NCBI RefSeq assembly: GCF_945952095.1
Contig: NZ_CAMFHL010000002.1
Location: forward strand, 1 to 64,000
DNA: 64,000 bases
Source of the DNA: an uncultured Arsenicibacter sp.
Lineage (GTDB): Bacteria > Bacteroidota > Bacteroidia > Cytophagales > Spirosomataceae
Reading direction: 5' to 3'
A model generated the notes under the pieces. The model had not been told where the DNA came from and searched no databases. It saw nothing but the letters and a program-made list of their open reading frames with translations. The position numbers and the translations under genes were made by a program. Shown piece after piece: positions 27,175 to 36,620 of this stretch (within the stretch, counting starts at the first letter, position 1; each line of letters begins with the position of its first letter).

Positions 27175-29631
27175 TTACGCCAGGTAGCTACCGATACTCA
27201 CGACATCGGCGAAGACACCGGCAGCGGTTACCTCTGCACCGGCGCCCGGGCCTTTTACGACCAGCGGCCGCTCTTTATACCGCTCCGTGGTGAACGAAAC
27301 AATGTTATCGGCTCCCGACAGGCTGTAGAACGGATGGTCTGCACCGACGGTTTTCAGCGCGATTTCAACCTTGCCGTTTTCGAAGGTAGCCACATACCGC
27401 AGCTTCTCGTTGTGGGCTTCGGCTTCGGTCAGCAGGCTTTCGAAGTAGGCGTTATTGTTTTCCAGCTCATCGAAAAACGCCGGAATCGACGGCGCATCAA
27501 TGCAGGCCTGTGGCAACAGATTTTTGATGGTGACGTCTTCCGGTTCCAGAGCGAATCCGGCTTCACGGGCCAGAATCAGGATTTTACGGGCCACATCCAT
27601 GCCGCTCAGGTCTTCGCGCGGATCGGGTTCGGTATACCCTTTTTCCTTGGCCTCACGCACTACATCAACAAACTTACTGCCCGATTTAAAGGTGTTGAAG
27701 ATGTAGGACAGCGTACCCGACAGAATCGCTTCGATTTTCAGGAAGCGGTCACCGGCGGTCATCAGGCCCTGTAGCGTGTTGATGATCGGCAGACCGGCAC
27801 CCACGTTGGTTTCGTACAGGAACTTTACGCCACGGTTCAGGGCTGTGCGCTGTAACCGGCGGTATTCGCTGAACGGGCCGGAGTTGGCGACCTTATTCGG
27901 CGTAACAACCGAAATATTGCCGTCGAGCAGCGATTCATAAAACTGCACAATGTCTTTGTCCGACGTACAGTCGATGAATACCGAGTTCGGCAGGTTGTAA
28001 TATTTGATTTGCTCTACAAAAGCAGGCAGCGACGTGGTTACCCCTTCGGTCAGTACCCGCTCGCGCCAGTCGTCGAGTTCAATACCTTTCGGAGCCAGCA
28101 GCATTTTCTTTGTATTGGAAACCCCCACCAGACACACTTTCAGCAGGCGTTCGGTACGGAGATACTCAAACTGGTCACGGATCTGACGGAGTAAGGTGCT
28201 GCCAATCAGACCGGTACCAACCAGATACAGGTTCAGTACCCGCGCTTCCGACTGGAAAAAGACGTTGTGAATGGCGTTGAGGGCCTTCGACAGGTTATTT
28301 TTATTGATAACCACTGAGATATTGATCTCCGACGACCCCTGGGCAACGGCCACGATATTGACCCCGTTTTTACCCAGTACCGAAAACAGCTTACCGGCGA
28401 TCCCCGACGATTTTTTCATCCCTTCACCAACCGTTGCAATCACCGACAGGTCGCGTTCGATGGTGATGTTGTCGATGTGGCCGTGAGCAACTTCAACCGA
28501 AAATTCATCGTCCAGAATCGCTTTAACGCGTTCGGCCGATTTCGGGTCAATGGCAAAACAGATTGAGTGCTCCGACGAAGCCTGAGAAATCAGGATGACG
28601 CTGATGCGGTAGCGGGCCAGTACGCCAAACAGTTTGGCCGATACCCCGGCTACCCCGATCATACCGGAGCCCTGCACGTTAACCAGCGCAATATCATCGA
28701 TCGAACTGATACCGGTGATGGTATACTGCCGGCGCTCGGCGGTGCGGCTGACGACCGTACCCTCATGCGTCGGGTTGAAGGTATTCAGCACCCGTACCGG
28801 AATATTCCGGGCAAATGCCGGTTGCAGGCTGGGCGGGTAAATCACCTTGGCACCGAAATGGCTCAGTTCCATAGCCTCGGCGTAGGTGATGGTCGGGATA
28901 TTGAAGGCGTTGGGCACCTTGCGTGGGTCGGCCGTCATCATGCCGTCCACATCGGTCCAGATATCGATGATATCTGCGTTCAGAGCCGCCCCAATGATGG
29001 AGGCTGTATAGTCAGAACCACCGCGTCCGAGCGTGGTCGTTTCTCCTTTTTCTGTAGAAGCAATAAAGCCCGTAATCAGTTGCAGTGCCGTTGATTTGGC
29101 GAAATACTCCTGAATCAGCTGATTCGTCAGGGTATAGTTTACTTCAGCGTGACCGAACTGATCGTCTGTTTTGATGATTGTCCGGGCGTCGCAGAACTGG
29201 GCAGATACCCCGCGGCTTTTAAGGCATTCGGTGATGACAACCGTTGACAGCCGTTCGCCGAAGCTCGTGATCAGGTCAAGCGTCCGTGCCGACAGTTCCC
29301 GGATCAGGGAAACGCCCCGCAACAAATCTTCGAGTTCGTTGATAACGCCCCGGATACCGGCAAATACCTTGCTCTGCTCTTTTACCGGAATCAGCGCCTT
29401 CACGACATTGAAATGGCGGTCTTCGATCCGCCGTACCAGTTCCGAATAGTCGGTGTTGCCGTTGGTTGCCATCCGGCCGATCTCAATCAGCTGGTTGGTC
29501 ACCCCGCCCATGGCCGAGAAGACTACAGCAATGTCCGAATCGTTCCGGCGGTGCTCTTCAATGATATTGATAACCTGCTTAATGCTCTCTACTGAGCCAA
29601 CCGATGTTCCGCCAAATTTAAGTACGTTCAT
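27175..29631 (-). CDS. thrA: Bifunctional aspartate kinase / homoserine dehydrogenase I
   Basis: 818 residues, the normal length. The kinase half opens with KFGGTSVG and has RGGSDYTASIIGAAL and WTDVDGMMTADPRKV. Two ACT domains (about 315-460) bind the feedback amino acid. The homoserine dehydrogenase half starts near 465 (LYLVGTGLIGSTLLRQI) and has NKVANSG, ETNVGAGLPIINTLQ and KGYTEPDPREDLSGMDVARK. It carries out the first and third steps from aspartate to threonine and methionine. It stands apart from thrB and thrC here. A TATCTTTG box lies 113 bases upstream. Confidence 0.97.
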   Translation of the reverse strand: MNVLKFGGTSVGSVESIKQVINIIEEHRRNDSDIAVVFSAMGGVTNQLIEIGRMATNGNTDYSELVRRIEDRHFNVVKALIPVKEQSKVFAGIRGVINELEDLLRGVSLIRELSARTLDLITSFGERLSTVVITECLKSRGVSAQFCDARTIIKTDDQFGHAEVNYTLTNQLIQEYFAKSTALQLITGFIASTEKGETTTLGRGGSDYTASIIGAALNADIIDIWTDVDGMMTADPRKVPNAFNIPTITYAEAMELSHFGAKVIYPPSLQPAFARNIPVRVLNTFNPTHEGTVVSRTAERRQYTITGISSIDDIALVNVQGSGMIGVAGVSAKLFGVLARYRISVILISQASSEHSICFAIDPKSAERVKAILDDEFSVEVAHGHIDNITIERDLSVIATVGEGMKKSSGIAGKLFSVLGKNGVNIVAVAQGSSEINISVVINKNNLSKALNAIHNVFFQSEARVLNLYLVGTGLIGSTLLRQIRDQFEYLRTERLLKVCLVGVSNTKKMLLAPKGIELDDWRERVLTEGVTTSLPAFVEQIKYYNLPNSVFIDCTSDKDIVQFYESLLDGNISVVTPNKVANSGPFSEYRRLQRTALNRGVKFLYETNVGAGLPIINTLQGLMTAGDRFLKIEAILSGTLSYIFNTFKSGSKFVDVVREAKEKGYTEPDPREDLSGMDVARKILILAREAGFALEPEDVTIKNLLPQACIDAPSIPAFFDELENNNAYFESLLTEAEAHNEKLRYVATFENGKVEIALKTVGADHPFYSLSGADNIVSFTTERYKERPLVVKGPGAGAEVTAAGVFADVVSIGSYLA

Positions 29632-29743
29632 GCAGTGGGGAATAATAGAATGACTGAATGATAGAATGGCCGGGGTTAAGTTGGTCTATCAATGTTGGTA
29701 AACCAGATGGTTAGCAATCGCCGGCATTCAAAACTTTGGTGCG

Positions 29744-29751
29744 CAAAGATA
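29744..29751 (-). promoter_or_regulatory. -7 box TATCTTTG for thrA
   Basis: An exact TAnnTTTG match on minus. The leader from here to the thrA ATG is about 110 bases and holds a degenerate GAATGA/GAATAATAG repeat. There is no clear threonine-rich leader peptide. Confidence 0.45.
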
Positions 29752-29786
29752 GCGGAAAAAGGAGAGGTAGGTTCGTCAACCGGCGG

Positions 29787-30167
29787 TTAGTTTCCGGATA
29801 AAGCGGCAATGCACTCAATTTCGACCAGGCAGCCGTAGTGCAGCGGACCCACCGGCACAATGGCGCGGGCAGGCCGGTGGTCGCCCATGATGCGGGCATA
29901 GACCTCATTTACAGCGGGCCAGAAGGCAATGTCGCTGATGTAAATGGTTGTTTTCAGGACGTGCTGCAAGTCGCTGCCGCCGGCTTTCAGGACGGCTTCC
30001 ATGTTGCGCAGACATAGTTCGGTTTGTTCTTCCAGCGTACCTAACTGAATAGCGCCCTGGTTGTCGACAGGCAGCTGGCCGGAAACATACACGGTATTGT
30101 TATGCACCATCGCCGGTGCATAATGGCCCTTCGGACGGGGCTGATCGGGCAGGTAAATGGCTTGCAT
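29787..30167 (-). CDS. ridA: RidA/YjgF family reactive intermediate deaminase
   Basis: 126 residues, standard length. RidA hydrolyses the reactive enamines released by PLP enzymes such as threonine dehydratase. Motifs: GHYAPAMVHNNTVYVSGQLPVD, QTELCLRNMEAVLKAGGSD, VLKTTIYISD, RPARAIVPVGPLHYGCLVEIE, with the substrate-carboxylate Arg in RPARA. It lies upstream of thrA on the same strand, a sensible metabolic neighbour. Confidence 0.93.
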   Translation of the reverse strand: MQAIYLPDQPRPKGHYAPAMVHNNTVYVSGQLPVDNQGAIQLGTLEEQTELCLRNMEAVLKAGGSDLQHVLKTTIYISDIAFWPAVNEVYARIMGDHRPARAIVPVGPLHYGCLVEIECIAALSGN

Positions 30168-30182
30168 AAAGGGTTGTTTATG

Positions 30183-30227
30183 GACAGGATTACGGGATTA
30201 CCTGATGTTAATGCCTGTAATCCTGTC
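30183..30227. repeat. ACAGGATTAC inverted repeat
   Basis: GACAGGATTAC (30183-30193) and GTAATCCTGTC (30217-30227) are perfect 11-bp arms around a 23-base centre that contains another GGATTAC. It lies between the RidA and M16 genes and may act as a weak terminator. Confidence 0.6.
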
Positions 30228-30251
30228 AGAAAGAGTTTTGACGGTTCAGCC

Positions 30252-31496
30252 TTAATTAGCCGACCGGCGATAGAACATGGTTGAGCAGTTGTCGGGCCGG
30301 AGCACGTCCTGCGCCATACTGCGGAGTGTATCCGGCGTAATGGCCTGAATACGGGCAGCTTCCTCGTTGACCAGACTCGCGTCGCCGGCATTGGCCGCAT
30401 AGGCCAGATTCATAGCACGGTTGAGCAGCTCAACTTCAGAGAAAACCAGCGTTGCTTCCGCCTGATTTTTTACCTTCGTTATTTCTTCTTCCGCAATGGT
30501 TTCGCTGACCAGGGTCCGGATGGCGCTGTCAACGGCATCGTTAGCTTCTTCCAGCGAAACCCCGTCATTGAGCGTGCCTTGCACAATCATCAGCCCAGGG
30601 TCAAGCGAGGCCGTGATGTGGGCCGAAATGTTGTTGAACAGCGGCGTATCGCGCAGCAGTTTCTGATACAGGCGCGATGACTTGCCGCGACCGAGTATAT
30701 CGCTCAGCAAATCGGCGTTGTAGAAGCCGGTATCGAAACGGCCGGGCATGTGCCAGACCTTATACAGGGCATTCAGCGGCACGTTGTCAGCGGTAGTTTC
30801 CAGAAAACGGGCCTGTGTCTGGCGGGGCTCCTGCGGCAGCCGGCGTACATACGGCGTACCGGCCGGAATGGGTTCAAACCACTTTTTACAGAGCTGTTTT
30901 ACTTCCTCGACAGTAACGTTACCGGCCACTACCAGAATGGCATTGTTGGGTAGGTAGTACTTGAAAAAGAACGCCTTCACATCGTCCATCGTCGCCTCTT
31001 CGATGTGACTGATGTCTTTGCCGATCGTTGCCCACCGGTAAGGATGGTGGGTATACGCCAGCGGGCGGAGCTTGAGCCATACATCGCCGTAGGGCTGATT
31101 CAGGTACCGCTGCTTAAATTCTTCGATGACTACTTTCTGCTGCACATCCAGCACCTGCGGATCAAACGACAGACTCAGCATCCGGTCCGACTCGAGCCAG
31201 AAAGCGGTTTCGAGGTTGGCCGCCGGAAGCGTAATGTAGTAGTTCGTGATGTCGGGACTGGTAAAGGCGTTGTTTTCGCCCCCTACTTTCTGCAGCGGCT
31301 CATCGTAGCTCTGGATGTGTTTCGACCCGCCGAACATCAGGTGTTCAAACAGGTGAGCAAACCCCGTACGGGCAGGGTCTTCATCACGGGACCCGACATT
31401 ATATAAAATATTGACAGCGGCCATGGGGGTACTGGCGTCTTCGTGGACGTAGACCTGCAAGCCGTTCTCTAAAACGAAGTGTTCGTAGTGGATCAT
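30252..31496 (-). CDS. M16 family zinc peptidase (insulinase type)
   Basis: 414 residues. The inverted zinc motif HxxEH is HLFEH at 48-52, and the third ligand Glu lies in the helix near 120-130. FGGSKHIQSYDEPLQKVGGENNAFTSPDITNYY and GRGKSSRLYQKLL are hallmarks. One two-domain unit, the size of bacterial processing-peptidase-like proteins. No clear signal peptide, so probably cytoplasmic. These often occur as pairs with an inactive partner; none is seen here. Confidence 0.92.
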   Translation of the reverse strand: MIHYEHFVLENGLQVYVHEDASTPMAAVNILYNVGSRDEDPARTGFAHLFEHLMFGGSKHIQSYDEPLQKVGGENNAFTSPDITNYYITLPAANLETAFWLESDRMLSLSFDPQVLDVQQKVVIEEFKQRYLNQPYGDVWLKLRPLAYTHHPYRWATIGKDISHIEEATMDDVKAFFFKYYLPNNAILVVAGNVTVEEVKQLCKKWFEPIPAGTPYVRRLPQEPRQTQARFLETTADNVPLNALYKVWHMPGRFDTGFYNADLLSDILGRGKSSRLYQKLLRDTPLFNNISAHITASLDPGLMIVQGTLNDGVSLEEANDAVDSAIRTLVSETIAEEEITKVKNQAEATLVFSEVELLNRAMNLAYAANAGDASLVNEEAARIQAITPDTLRSMAQDVLRPDNCSTMFYRRSAN

Positions 31497-31566
31497 TGTA
31501 AACTATTCAGACAAAGGTGTCGTTACTAAGACCGGAGTCAGCAAATGTAAAGCCTTCCTGCCAGTA

Positions 31567-32676
31567 ATGAAACGATTTTTTCTGTTCTTATCATTGATTT
31601 TCCCTGTCCTGTCTCACGGACAGATTATGACTGATCCTGCTCTTCAGCAATCTATTCAGAAAACGCTCGACAATATATACAGCTATGATTTTGCGGAGGC
31701 CGATGTGCAGTTGAAACAGCTGCGGGCACGGTATCCTAACCATCCGGTCGGCCCGATTTTACAGGCGACAAGGTTACAGTGGCAGTATTTACCGATAAAA
31801 GATAATGCAGCGGCATCGGCCCAGTTTATACAGGCCTGTAACCAGGCACTGGCCAGTGCGCAGAAGATGATCGAAAAAGACAGCGATGCTCCGGAAGGTG
31901 TTTTCTTTGCCCTGACCGCGCACAGTTATCTGGCCCTGAAGCTCTACAATGAAGGGGAAACGATGAAGGCTGTCAATGAGGCGAAAAAGGCGTATAACTA
32001 TATGCGTCAGGGCTTTAAGCTGATGGAAAAGAACCCTGAGTTTTACTTCACAACGGGACTGTACAATTACTATGTTGAGCGGTTTCCGATGGATCATCCG
32101 ATTGTGAAGCCGGTCATGCTGTTTTTTCAGGACGGGGATATGGCGCTCGGGCTCCGGCAGATGGATGTGGCCAGTAAACGGGCTGTTTTTACGCGGATTG
32201 AGACCTGTTTTTACCTGTCGCACATTTATCTGGAGCATGAAAGCCAGTTTGCGAAGGCGGCCGTTTACGCAAAACAGCTGGCTGAGAAACACCCGCAAAA
32301 TGCACTTTTTGTCATTCGGTATGCCGAAAGCCTGCTGCTGGCCGGCCGGTATGATGAAGCCGCCGAATGGCTGGACCGCTTAAAAGACCTGCGCCATAAA
32401 TTTGTGCCGATGCCGGCAAAAGTGCTCGAAGCGATGTTGCTCGAAAAAAACGAACGGAAGGATGCTGAGGCGGCAGCTCTGTATCAGGCTGCGCTGAAAA
32501 TGCCGTACTACGATAATTATACGAAAGAATATTACGCCTTTGCCAACGCCGGCCTTGCCCGTATTGCCATCCGTGCCAACGACCGCAGCAAAGCCAAAGC
32601 CTTTTACAAAAAAGCCCTCGACTACGCCGAGTACAAATCAACCATCCGCGAAGCGAAAGGCTTTATTAAAGAGTGA
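31567..32676 (+). CDS. Exported TPR-repeat protein of unknown function
   Basis: 369 residues. Signal peptide MKRFFLFLSLIFPVLSHGQ, then TPR-like helical pairs (SYDFAEADVQLKQLRARYPNHP; FAKAAVYAKQLAEKHPQNALFVIRYAESLLLAGRYDEAAEWL). TPR proteins hold partner proteins; no partner is evident. It is divergent from the M16 gene. Its last two residues and stop (KE, TGA) come from a dispersed repeat element at 32665-32793. Confidence 0.8.
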   Translation: MKRFFLFLSLIFPVLSHGQIMTDPALQQSIQKTLDNIYSYDFAEADVQLKQLRARYPNHPVGPILQATRLQWQYLPIKDNAAASAQFIQACNQALASAQKMIEKDSDAPEGVFFALTAHSYLALKLYNEGETMKAVNEAKKAYNYMRQGFKLMEKNPEFYFTTGLYNYYVERFPMDHPIVKPVMLFFQDGDMALGLRQMDVASKRAVFTRIETCFYLSHIYLEHESQFAKAAVYAKQLAEKHPQNALFVIRYAESLLLAGRYDEAAEWLDRLKDLRHKFVPMPAKVLEAMLLEKNERKDAEAAALYQAALKMPYYDNYTKEYYAFANAGLARIAIRANDRSKAKAFYKKALDYAEYKSTIREAKGFIKE

Positions 32677-32793
32677 AAGAATGAAAGAGATAAAGAGCGA
32701 AAGGGTGTTTGACGCAGGTTTATCGCGAAGCGTCCACTCTTTCACTGCTTCGGCGGGCCGCTCTTTCACTCTTTCGCACTTTCACTCTTTAAT
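32665..32793. repeat. GAAAGAGTG-family element with 15-bp perfect terminal inverted repeats
   Basis: ATTAAAGAGTGAAAG (32665-32679) and CTTTCACTCTTTAAT (32779-32793) are exact complements. Inner copies of the same words occur on both sides. It fills the gap between two converging genes: it writes Ile-Lys-Glu-stop of the TPR gene on the left and touches the first base of the dnaX stop on the right. Confidence 0.85.
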
Positions 32794-34670
32794 CAAAAGT
32801 CCACGTCAAGATTCAGGGCGTTGCGCAGATCGAGGAGGGCAGGGTTTTTGGCGGCCAGGTAATTGAACCGATCCTGCGGGGTATAAATCATTTTTTTCGT
32901 GTCGGGCACAACCACACGGTGTTCGACCTGGATTTGCTTGTTCTGCAACTGATCGCGCAGGTAGGCAAGTAGCTCCGGTTTCAGATCGACCATCAGGTTT
33001 GCCTGGATGTTGTTGTCCAGCGCAATATGTACCGTTGTCCCATCCAGCGTGATCTCCCGGTTAAAAATCAGCGCTTCCGACATGGAGTCGAACTGCTGCT
33101 TGCGCAGCTGGGCAAAGGCATGCCACGTCTGTTGAAGCTGTTCAAAGCCGAACGGTTTGTCGGGGCGGCTGTTCGAGAGGCTCTGCTGTTCAACCTGTTG
33201 CTGCTCGGCAACCTGCGGTTTACTGCTCAGGCTTACTGTTGACCGAAGCCGGCTGCTGGCCGGCCGCTGAATAACGGGTTTCTCCATGACTGGCCTCTCT
33301 GCTACGGCAACCGTAGCGGAGACCACATTGCTGGCGACGACCTGGTCAGCTACCACCACCGCCGGTTTACCGGCTGCATATCCATTAACGGGCTCACTGG
33401 TATAGCCGGTTGGCGGGGCCGGAGCGGGTGTCGGCGAGGCTACGGCGTGACCATTGTCATTTTTTTTTTCGGCGGCTGCCGGAACAGCTACCGTCGACAG
33501 ATCGGCTGCCGCGATGGTTGCCCCGCCCGAAGAGCCGTTGAGCGGTAGCTCAGGCATGGCATCCCAGTTAAGCACATGGCGCAGGTTGGCCAGTTTCATC
33601 AGGCACAGTTCAACGTGCAGACGCTGATCCTTCGCCTGTTTGTAGTTCATATCCCCCTGCCCGCCGATGCTCAGCGCCGACAGCAGAAACGACATCGGGG
33701 CATTGGCCGACTGTGCCAGGTATTTGGCCTTGACCGTTTCGGTTACCTGCAACAGCTGTACGGTTGCCGAATCCTTGCAGACCAGTAAATCGCGGAAGTG
33801 GCGGCTGAGGCCAACCACAAACTGATGGGCATCGAAGCCTTTCCGCAGAATCTCGTCGAGGGTCAGCAGCGTCTGTGTCAGGTTGCCTTCGAGGAGCGCA
33901 TCGGTGAGCCGGAAGTAGTAGTCGTAATCGAGAATGTGCAGGTTATCGAGCACTTCCTTGTAGCGCAGCGTCCGGTCGGTCGAGAACGTAACGTTCAGGT
34001 CGAACATCGACAGCGCGTCCCGGAGTCCGCCGTCGGCTTTCTGGGCAATGAGCTCAAGGGCGTCGTATTCTACCGAAATTTCTTCTTTCTGCGCAATGTG
34101 GCCAAGGTGGTCGGCAATGTCTTTTGGCTGAATCCGGTTAAAGTCAAAAATCTGGCAGCGCGACAGGATCGTCGGCAGGATTTTGTGCTTTTCCGTGGTG
34201 GCCAGAATAAAAATCGCGTAGGAGGGAGGTTCTTCCAGCGTTTTCAGGAAGGCGTTAAAGGCCGCCTGCGACAGCATGTGCACCTCATCGATGATATAAA
34301 TCTTGTATTGTCCCGACTGGGGCGGATAGCGGACCTGATCAATCAGGTTCCGGATATCTTCGACCGAGTTGTTGGAAGCAGCATCCAGTTCGTGGATGTT
34401 AAACGACGCATTCTGCTTGAAACTCACGCAGGAATCGCATTCGTCGCAGGCTTCAATGTCGGGAGTAAGATTCTGGCAGTTGATGGTTTTGGCCAGAATC
34501 CGGGCACAGGTGGTTTTACCAACACCCCGTGGACCGCAAAACAAGAACGCCTGAGCTAAGTGATTGGTACGGATAGCATTACGAAGCGTTGTTGTAATAT
34601 GCTCCTGCCCGACTACGGTATCGAAGGTGGCAGGACGGTACTTGCGGGCGGAGACCACGAAATTTTCCAT
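32793..34670 (-). CDS. dnaX: DNA polymerase III subunit gamma/tau
   Basis: 625 residues. The clamp-loader ATPase: Walker A GPRGVGKTT, a zinc-binding Cys set (CQNLTPDIEACDECDSC), DEVHMLS, and SRC with the Arg finger. Domain III is followed by a Pro/Ala/Val-rich linker (about 385-490) and a C-terminal tau-like part (about 510-625) that should bind the polymerase core. A good -33/-7 promoter puts the transcript start at the ATG. I looked for no frameshift site for gamma. Confidence 0.96.
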   Translation of the reverse strand: MENFVVSARKYRPATFDTVVGQEHITTTLRNAIRTNHLAQAFLFCGPRGVGKTTCARILAKTINCQNLTPDIEACDECDSCVSFKQNASFNIHELDAASNNSVEDIRNLIDQVRYPPQSGQYKIYIIDEVHMLSQAAFNAFLKTLEEPPSYAIFILATTEKHKILPTILSRCQIFDFNRIQPKDIADHLGHIAQKEEISVEYDALELIAQKADGGLRDALSMFDLNVTFSTDRTLRYKEVLDNLHILDYDYYFRLTDALLEGNLTQTLLTLDEILRKGFDAHQFVVGLSRHFRDLLVCKDSATVQLLQVTETVKAKYLAQSANAPMSFLLSALSIGGQGDMNYKQAKDQRLHVELCLMKLANLRHVLNWDAMPELPLNGSSGGATIAAADLSTVAVPAAAEKKNDNGHAVASPTPAPAPPTGYTSEPVNGYAAGKPAVVVADQVVASNVVSATVAVAERPVMEKPVIQRPASSRLRSTVSLSSKPQVAEQQQVEQQSLSNSRPDKPFGFEQLQQTWHAFAQLRKQQFDSMSEALIFNREITLDGTTVHIALDNNIQANLMVDLKPELLAYLRDQLQNKQIQVEHRVVVPDTKKMIYTPQDRFNYLAAKNPALLDLRNALNLDVDF

Positions 34671-34674
34671 ACAC

Positions 34675-34706
34675 CAAAATTAATACTTTGGGGGCGGCTT
34701 TTCAAA
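34675..34706 (-). promoter_or_regulatory. dnaX promoter (TTTG, 20 bp, TAATTTTG), leaderless layout
   Basis: On minus, TTTG (34703-34706), a 20-base spacer, then TAATTTTG (34675-34682), then GTGT and ATG. This is the clearest -33/-7 pair in the window, and the spacing equals that at recA. The start of transcription would be at or next to the start codon. Confidence 0.65.
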
Positions 34707-34749
34707 TCAGATTGAGCCGCAGTGACGAACGGAGGGGTACGGAAATGTG

Positions 34750-34757
34750 TATTTTTG
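34750..34757 (+). promoter_or_regulatory. -7 box TATTTTTG for ispF
   Basis: An exact TAnnTTTG match 27 bases before the ispF ATG. I see no TTTG at the -33 position. Confidence 0.45.
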
Positions 34758-34784
34758 CGGCTTATTCATTGCAACTGATTTACT

Positions 34785-35264
34785 ATGAAAATACGGGTCG
34801 GACAGGGATACGATGTCCATAAACTGGTAGAAGGCCATCCATTCTGGCTGGGCGGCATACAGATTGAGCACACACACGGCGCTTACGGCCACTCTGACGC
34901 CGATGTGGTTTGTCATGTCCTCTGCGATGCGCTGCTCGGCGCGGCCAACATGCGGAATATCGGCTACCATTTTTCGGATAAGGACCCGCGCTGGAAAGGC
35001 GTTGACAGCAAGGTACTGCTGGCCGAAGTCTTGCGGATGGTCCGCGAAGCAGGCTACGAAGTGTCCAACGTTGATGTAACGGTGGTCTTGCAGGAGCCGA
35101 AGCTGAACCCGCACATTCCGGCGATGAAAGCCTGTCTGTCGGGGGTGATGCAGATTCCGGAGGAAGATATTTCAATTAAGGCGACCACCTCGGAGCACCT
35201 GGGGTTCGTCGGCCGCAAAGAAGGCATTGCCGCCCACTGCGTGGCGCTGATTGTGAAGGAATAG
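34785..35264 (+). CDS. ispF: 2-C-methyl-D-erythritol 2,4-cyclodiphosphate synthase
   Basis: 159 residues, full length. A step of the MEP isoprenoid pathway, closing the cyclic diphosphate with zinc. Zinc ligands are Asp10 and His12 (GYDVH) and the His of GHSDADVVCHVLCDALLGA. The C-terminal part has KATTSEHLGFVGRKEGIAAHCVALI. It is divergent from dnaX and carries its own promoter; no ispD is fused or adjacent. Confidence 0.97.
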   Translation: MKIRVGQGYDVHKLVEGHPFWLGGIQIEHTHGAYGHSDADVVCHVLCDALLGAANMRNIGYHFSDKDPRWKGVDSKVLLAEVLRMVREAGYEVSNVDVTVVLQEPKLNPHIPAMKACLSGVMQIPEEDISIKATTSEHLGFVGRKEGIAAHCVALIVKE

Positions 35265-35304
35265 CGGATGGATGATCTGGATGGCTGATACTGGATACTG
35301 AGGG

Positions 35305-35367
35305 AGTGGTGGCACGACTGGTATTTTATTGGCCAAATGCCAGCCACGGACCAGTCGTGCCACCACT
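35305..35367. repeat. GTGGTGGCACG inverted-repeat element, 18-bp perfect arms
   Basis: AGTGGTGGCACGACTGGT (35305-35322) is exactly complementary to 35350-35367. The centre contains GGCCAAATGCCAGCC. The core GGTGGCACG with CGTGCCACC recurs at 39084-39107, inside a gene. Confidence 0.75.
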
Positions 35368-35459
35368 AACCCCACACGTAGAGACTAATATACCTCTGGC
35401 AGATACCGCCCTTCAAAACGAAAAAAATAGTATTTTGCTCCTTGTTAACTGCTCAAAAC

Positions 35460-36581
35460 ATGATGTACCGTCTATTGCTGCTTTGCTTACTGTCGGCAGC
35501 CTGCTCGGCTCAGACAACCCAACAGCCGATTGAACAACCCCTTGGTTTCGAAGAATACGATCCCGTCTCAACCCTGAAAGTCCCTGAGCACAAGCTGACA
35601 AAGGCTAAATTTCCGTTTATTGATGTACACAATCATCAGGGGAATATGGATGCCGCGAGCCTGAAAAACCTGCTTCAGGACATGGATAAGCTGAACTTAC
35701 AGGTGATGGTGAACCTCAGCGGCCGGGGATGGGGCGCTGAAGAAGCAAGTACCAAATTCTTTAATGATGCGGTAAGCAGCATTCGGGCGAACAGCCCGAA
35801 ACGGTTTATTCTATTCACCAACATTCTGTTTGGGGGTATCGGGAAACCGGGCTGGACAGAAGAGGCGGTAAAACAACTGGAAGCGGATGTAAAAAACGGT
35901 GCACAGGGTCTGAAAATCTATAAGAGCCTGGGTCTGAATGTAAAAGACAGCAATGGCAAGCGGGTGGCCGTTGATGATCCGCGGCTGGACCCGATCTGGG
36001 CCAAATGCGGTGAGCTCGGCATTCCGGTCCTGATTCATACGGCCGATCCCAAGTCGTTCTGGGATCCGATGGACCGCTACAACGAGCGTTGGCTGGAACT
36101 GAAGCTGCATCCGGGCCGCCGCCGCGGGGCGAATGATCCGGTGCCCTGGGATAAACTGCTTACGGAGCAGCACAGTGTGTTCCGTAAACACCCGAAAACA
36201 ACGTTTATCAATGCGCACATGGGCTGGTATCCGAACGATCTGGCAAAACTGGACAGCGTGATGAAGGTATACCCGAATACGCTGGTCGAAATCGGGGCGG
36301 TAATTGCCGAACTGGGCCGTCAGCCACGGGCCGCAAAGAAGTTCTTCGAGAAATATCAGGACCGGATTCTGTTCGGAAAAGACTCATGGGTGCCGTCGGA
36401 GTACGCCACGTATTTCCGCGTGCTGGAGACGGAAGATGAATACTTCCCGTACCACAAGAAATACCATGCGTTCTGGCGCATGTACGGCATGGGGCTGCCG
36501 GACAGTATCCTGAAAAAGGTGTATTACAAAAACGCACTTCGGATCATCCCGAATATCGACAAAAGCCAGTTCCCTGACTGA
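35460..36581 (+). CDS. Exported metal-dependent amidohydrolase (PF04909 type)
   Basis: 373 residues from ATG 35460; the signal peptide is MMYRLLLLCLLSAACSAQ and may be a lipoprotein type (SAACSA). The first metal pair is HxH at 57 and 59 (DVHNHQG). Further metal or catalytic residues are likely in GLKIYKSL, LIHTADP, NAHMGW and FGKDSW. The family hydrolyses or decarboxylates cyclic and aromatic acids with a zinc-type centre; the substrate here is unknown. It is followed 39 bp on by an enolase-superfamily gene and could share its operon. Confidence 0.85.
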   Translation: MMYRLLLLCLLSAACSAQTTQQPIEQPLGFEEYDPVSTLKVPEHKLTKAKFPFIDVHNHQGNMDAASLKNLLQDMDKLNLQVMVNLSGRGWGAEEASTKFFNDAVSSIRANSPKRFILFTNILFGGIGKPGWTEEAVKQLEADVKNGAQGLKIYKSLGLNVKDSNGKRVAVDDPRLDPIWAKCGELGIPVLIHTADPKSFWDPMDRYNERWLELKLHPGRRRGANDPVPWDKLLTEQHSVFRKHPKTTFINAHMGWYPNDLAKLDSVMKVYPNTLVEIGAVIAELGRQPRAAKKFFEKYQDRILFGKDSWVPSEYATYFRVLETEDEYFPYHKKYHAFWRMYGMGLPDSILKKVYYKNALRIIPNIDKSQFPD

Positions 36582-36620
36582 TTATAGGTTTGTTACTACG
36601 GCAACCTACCCGATTGATTT

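Noticed and set aside
29664..29731. Short leader peptide before thrA as a threonine attenuator
   Set aside because: The only short frame (MPAIANHLVYQH) has no Thr and one Ile, and no terminator stem follows.
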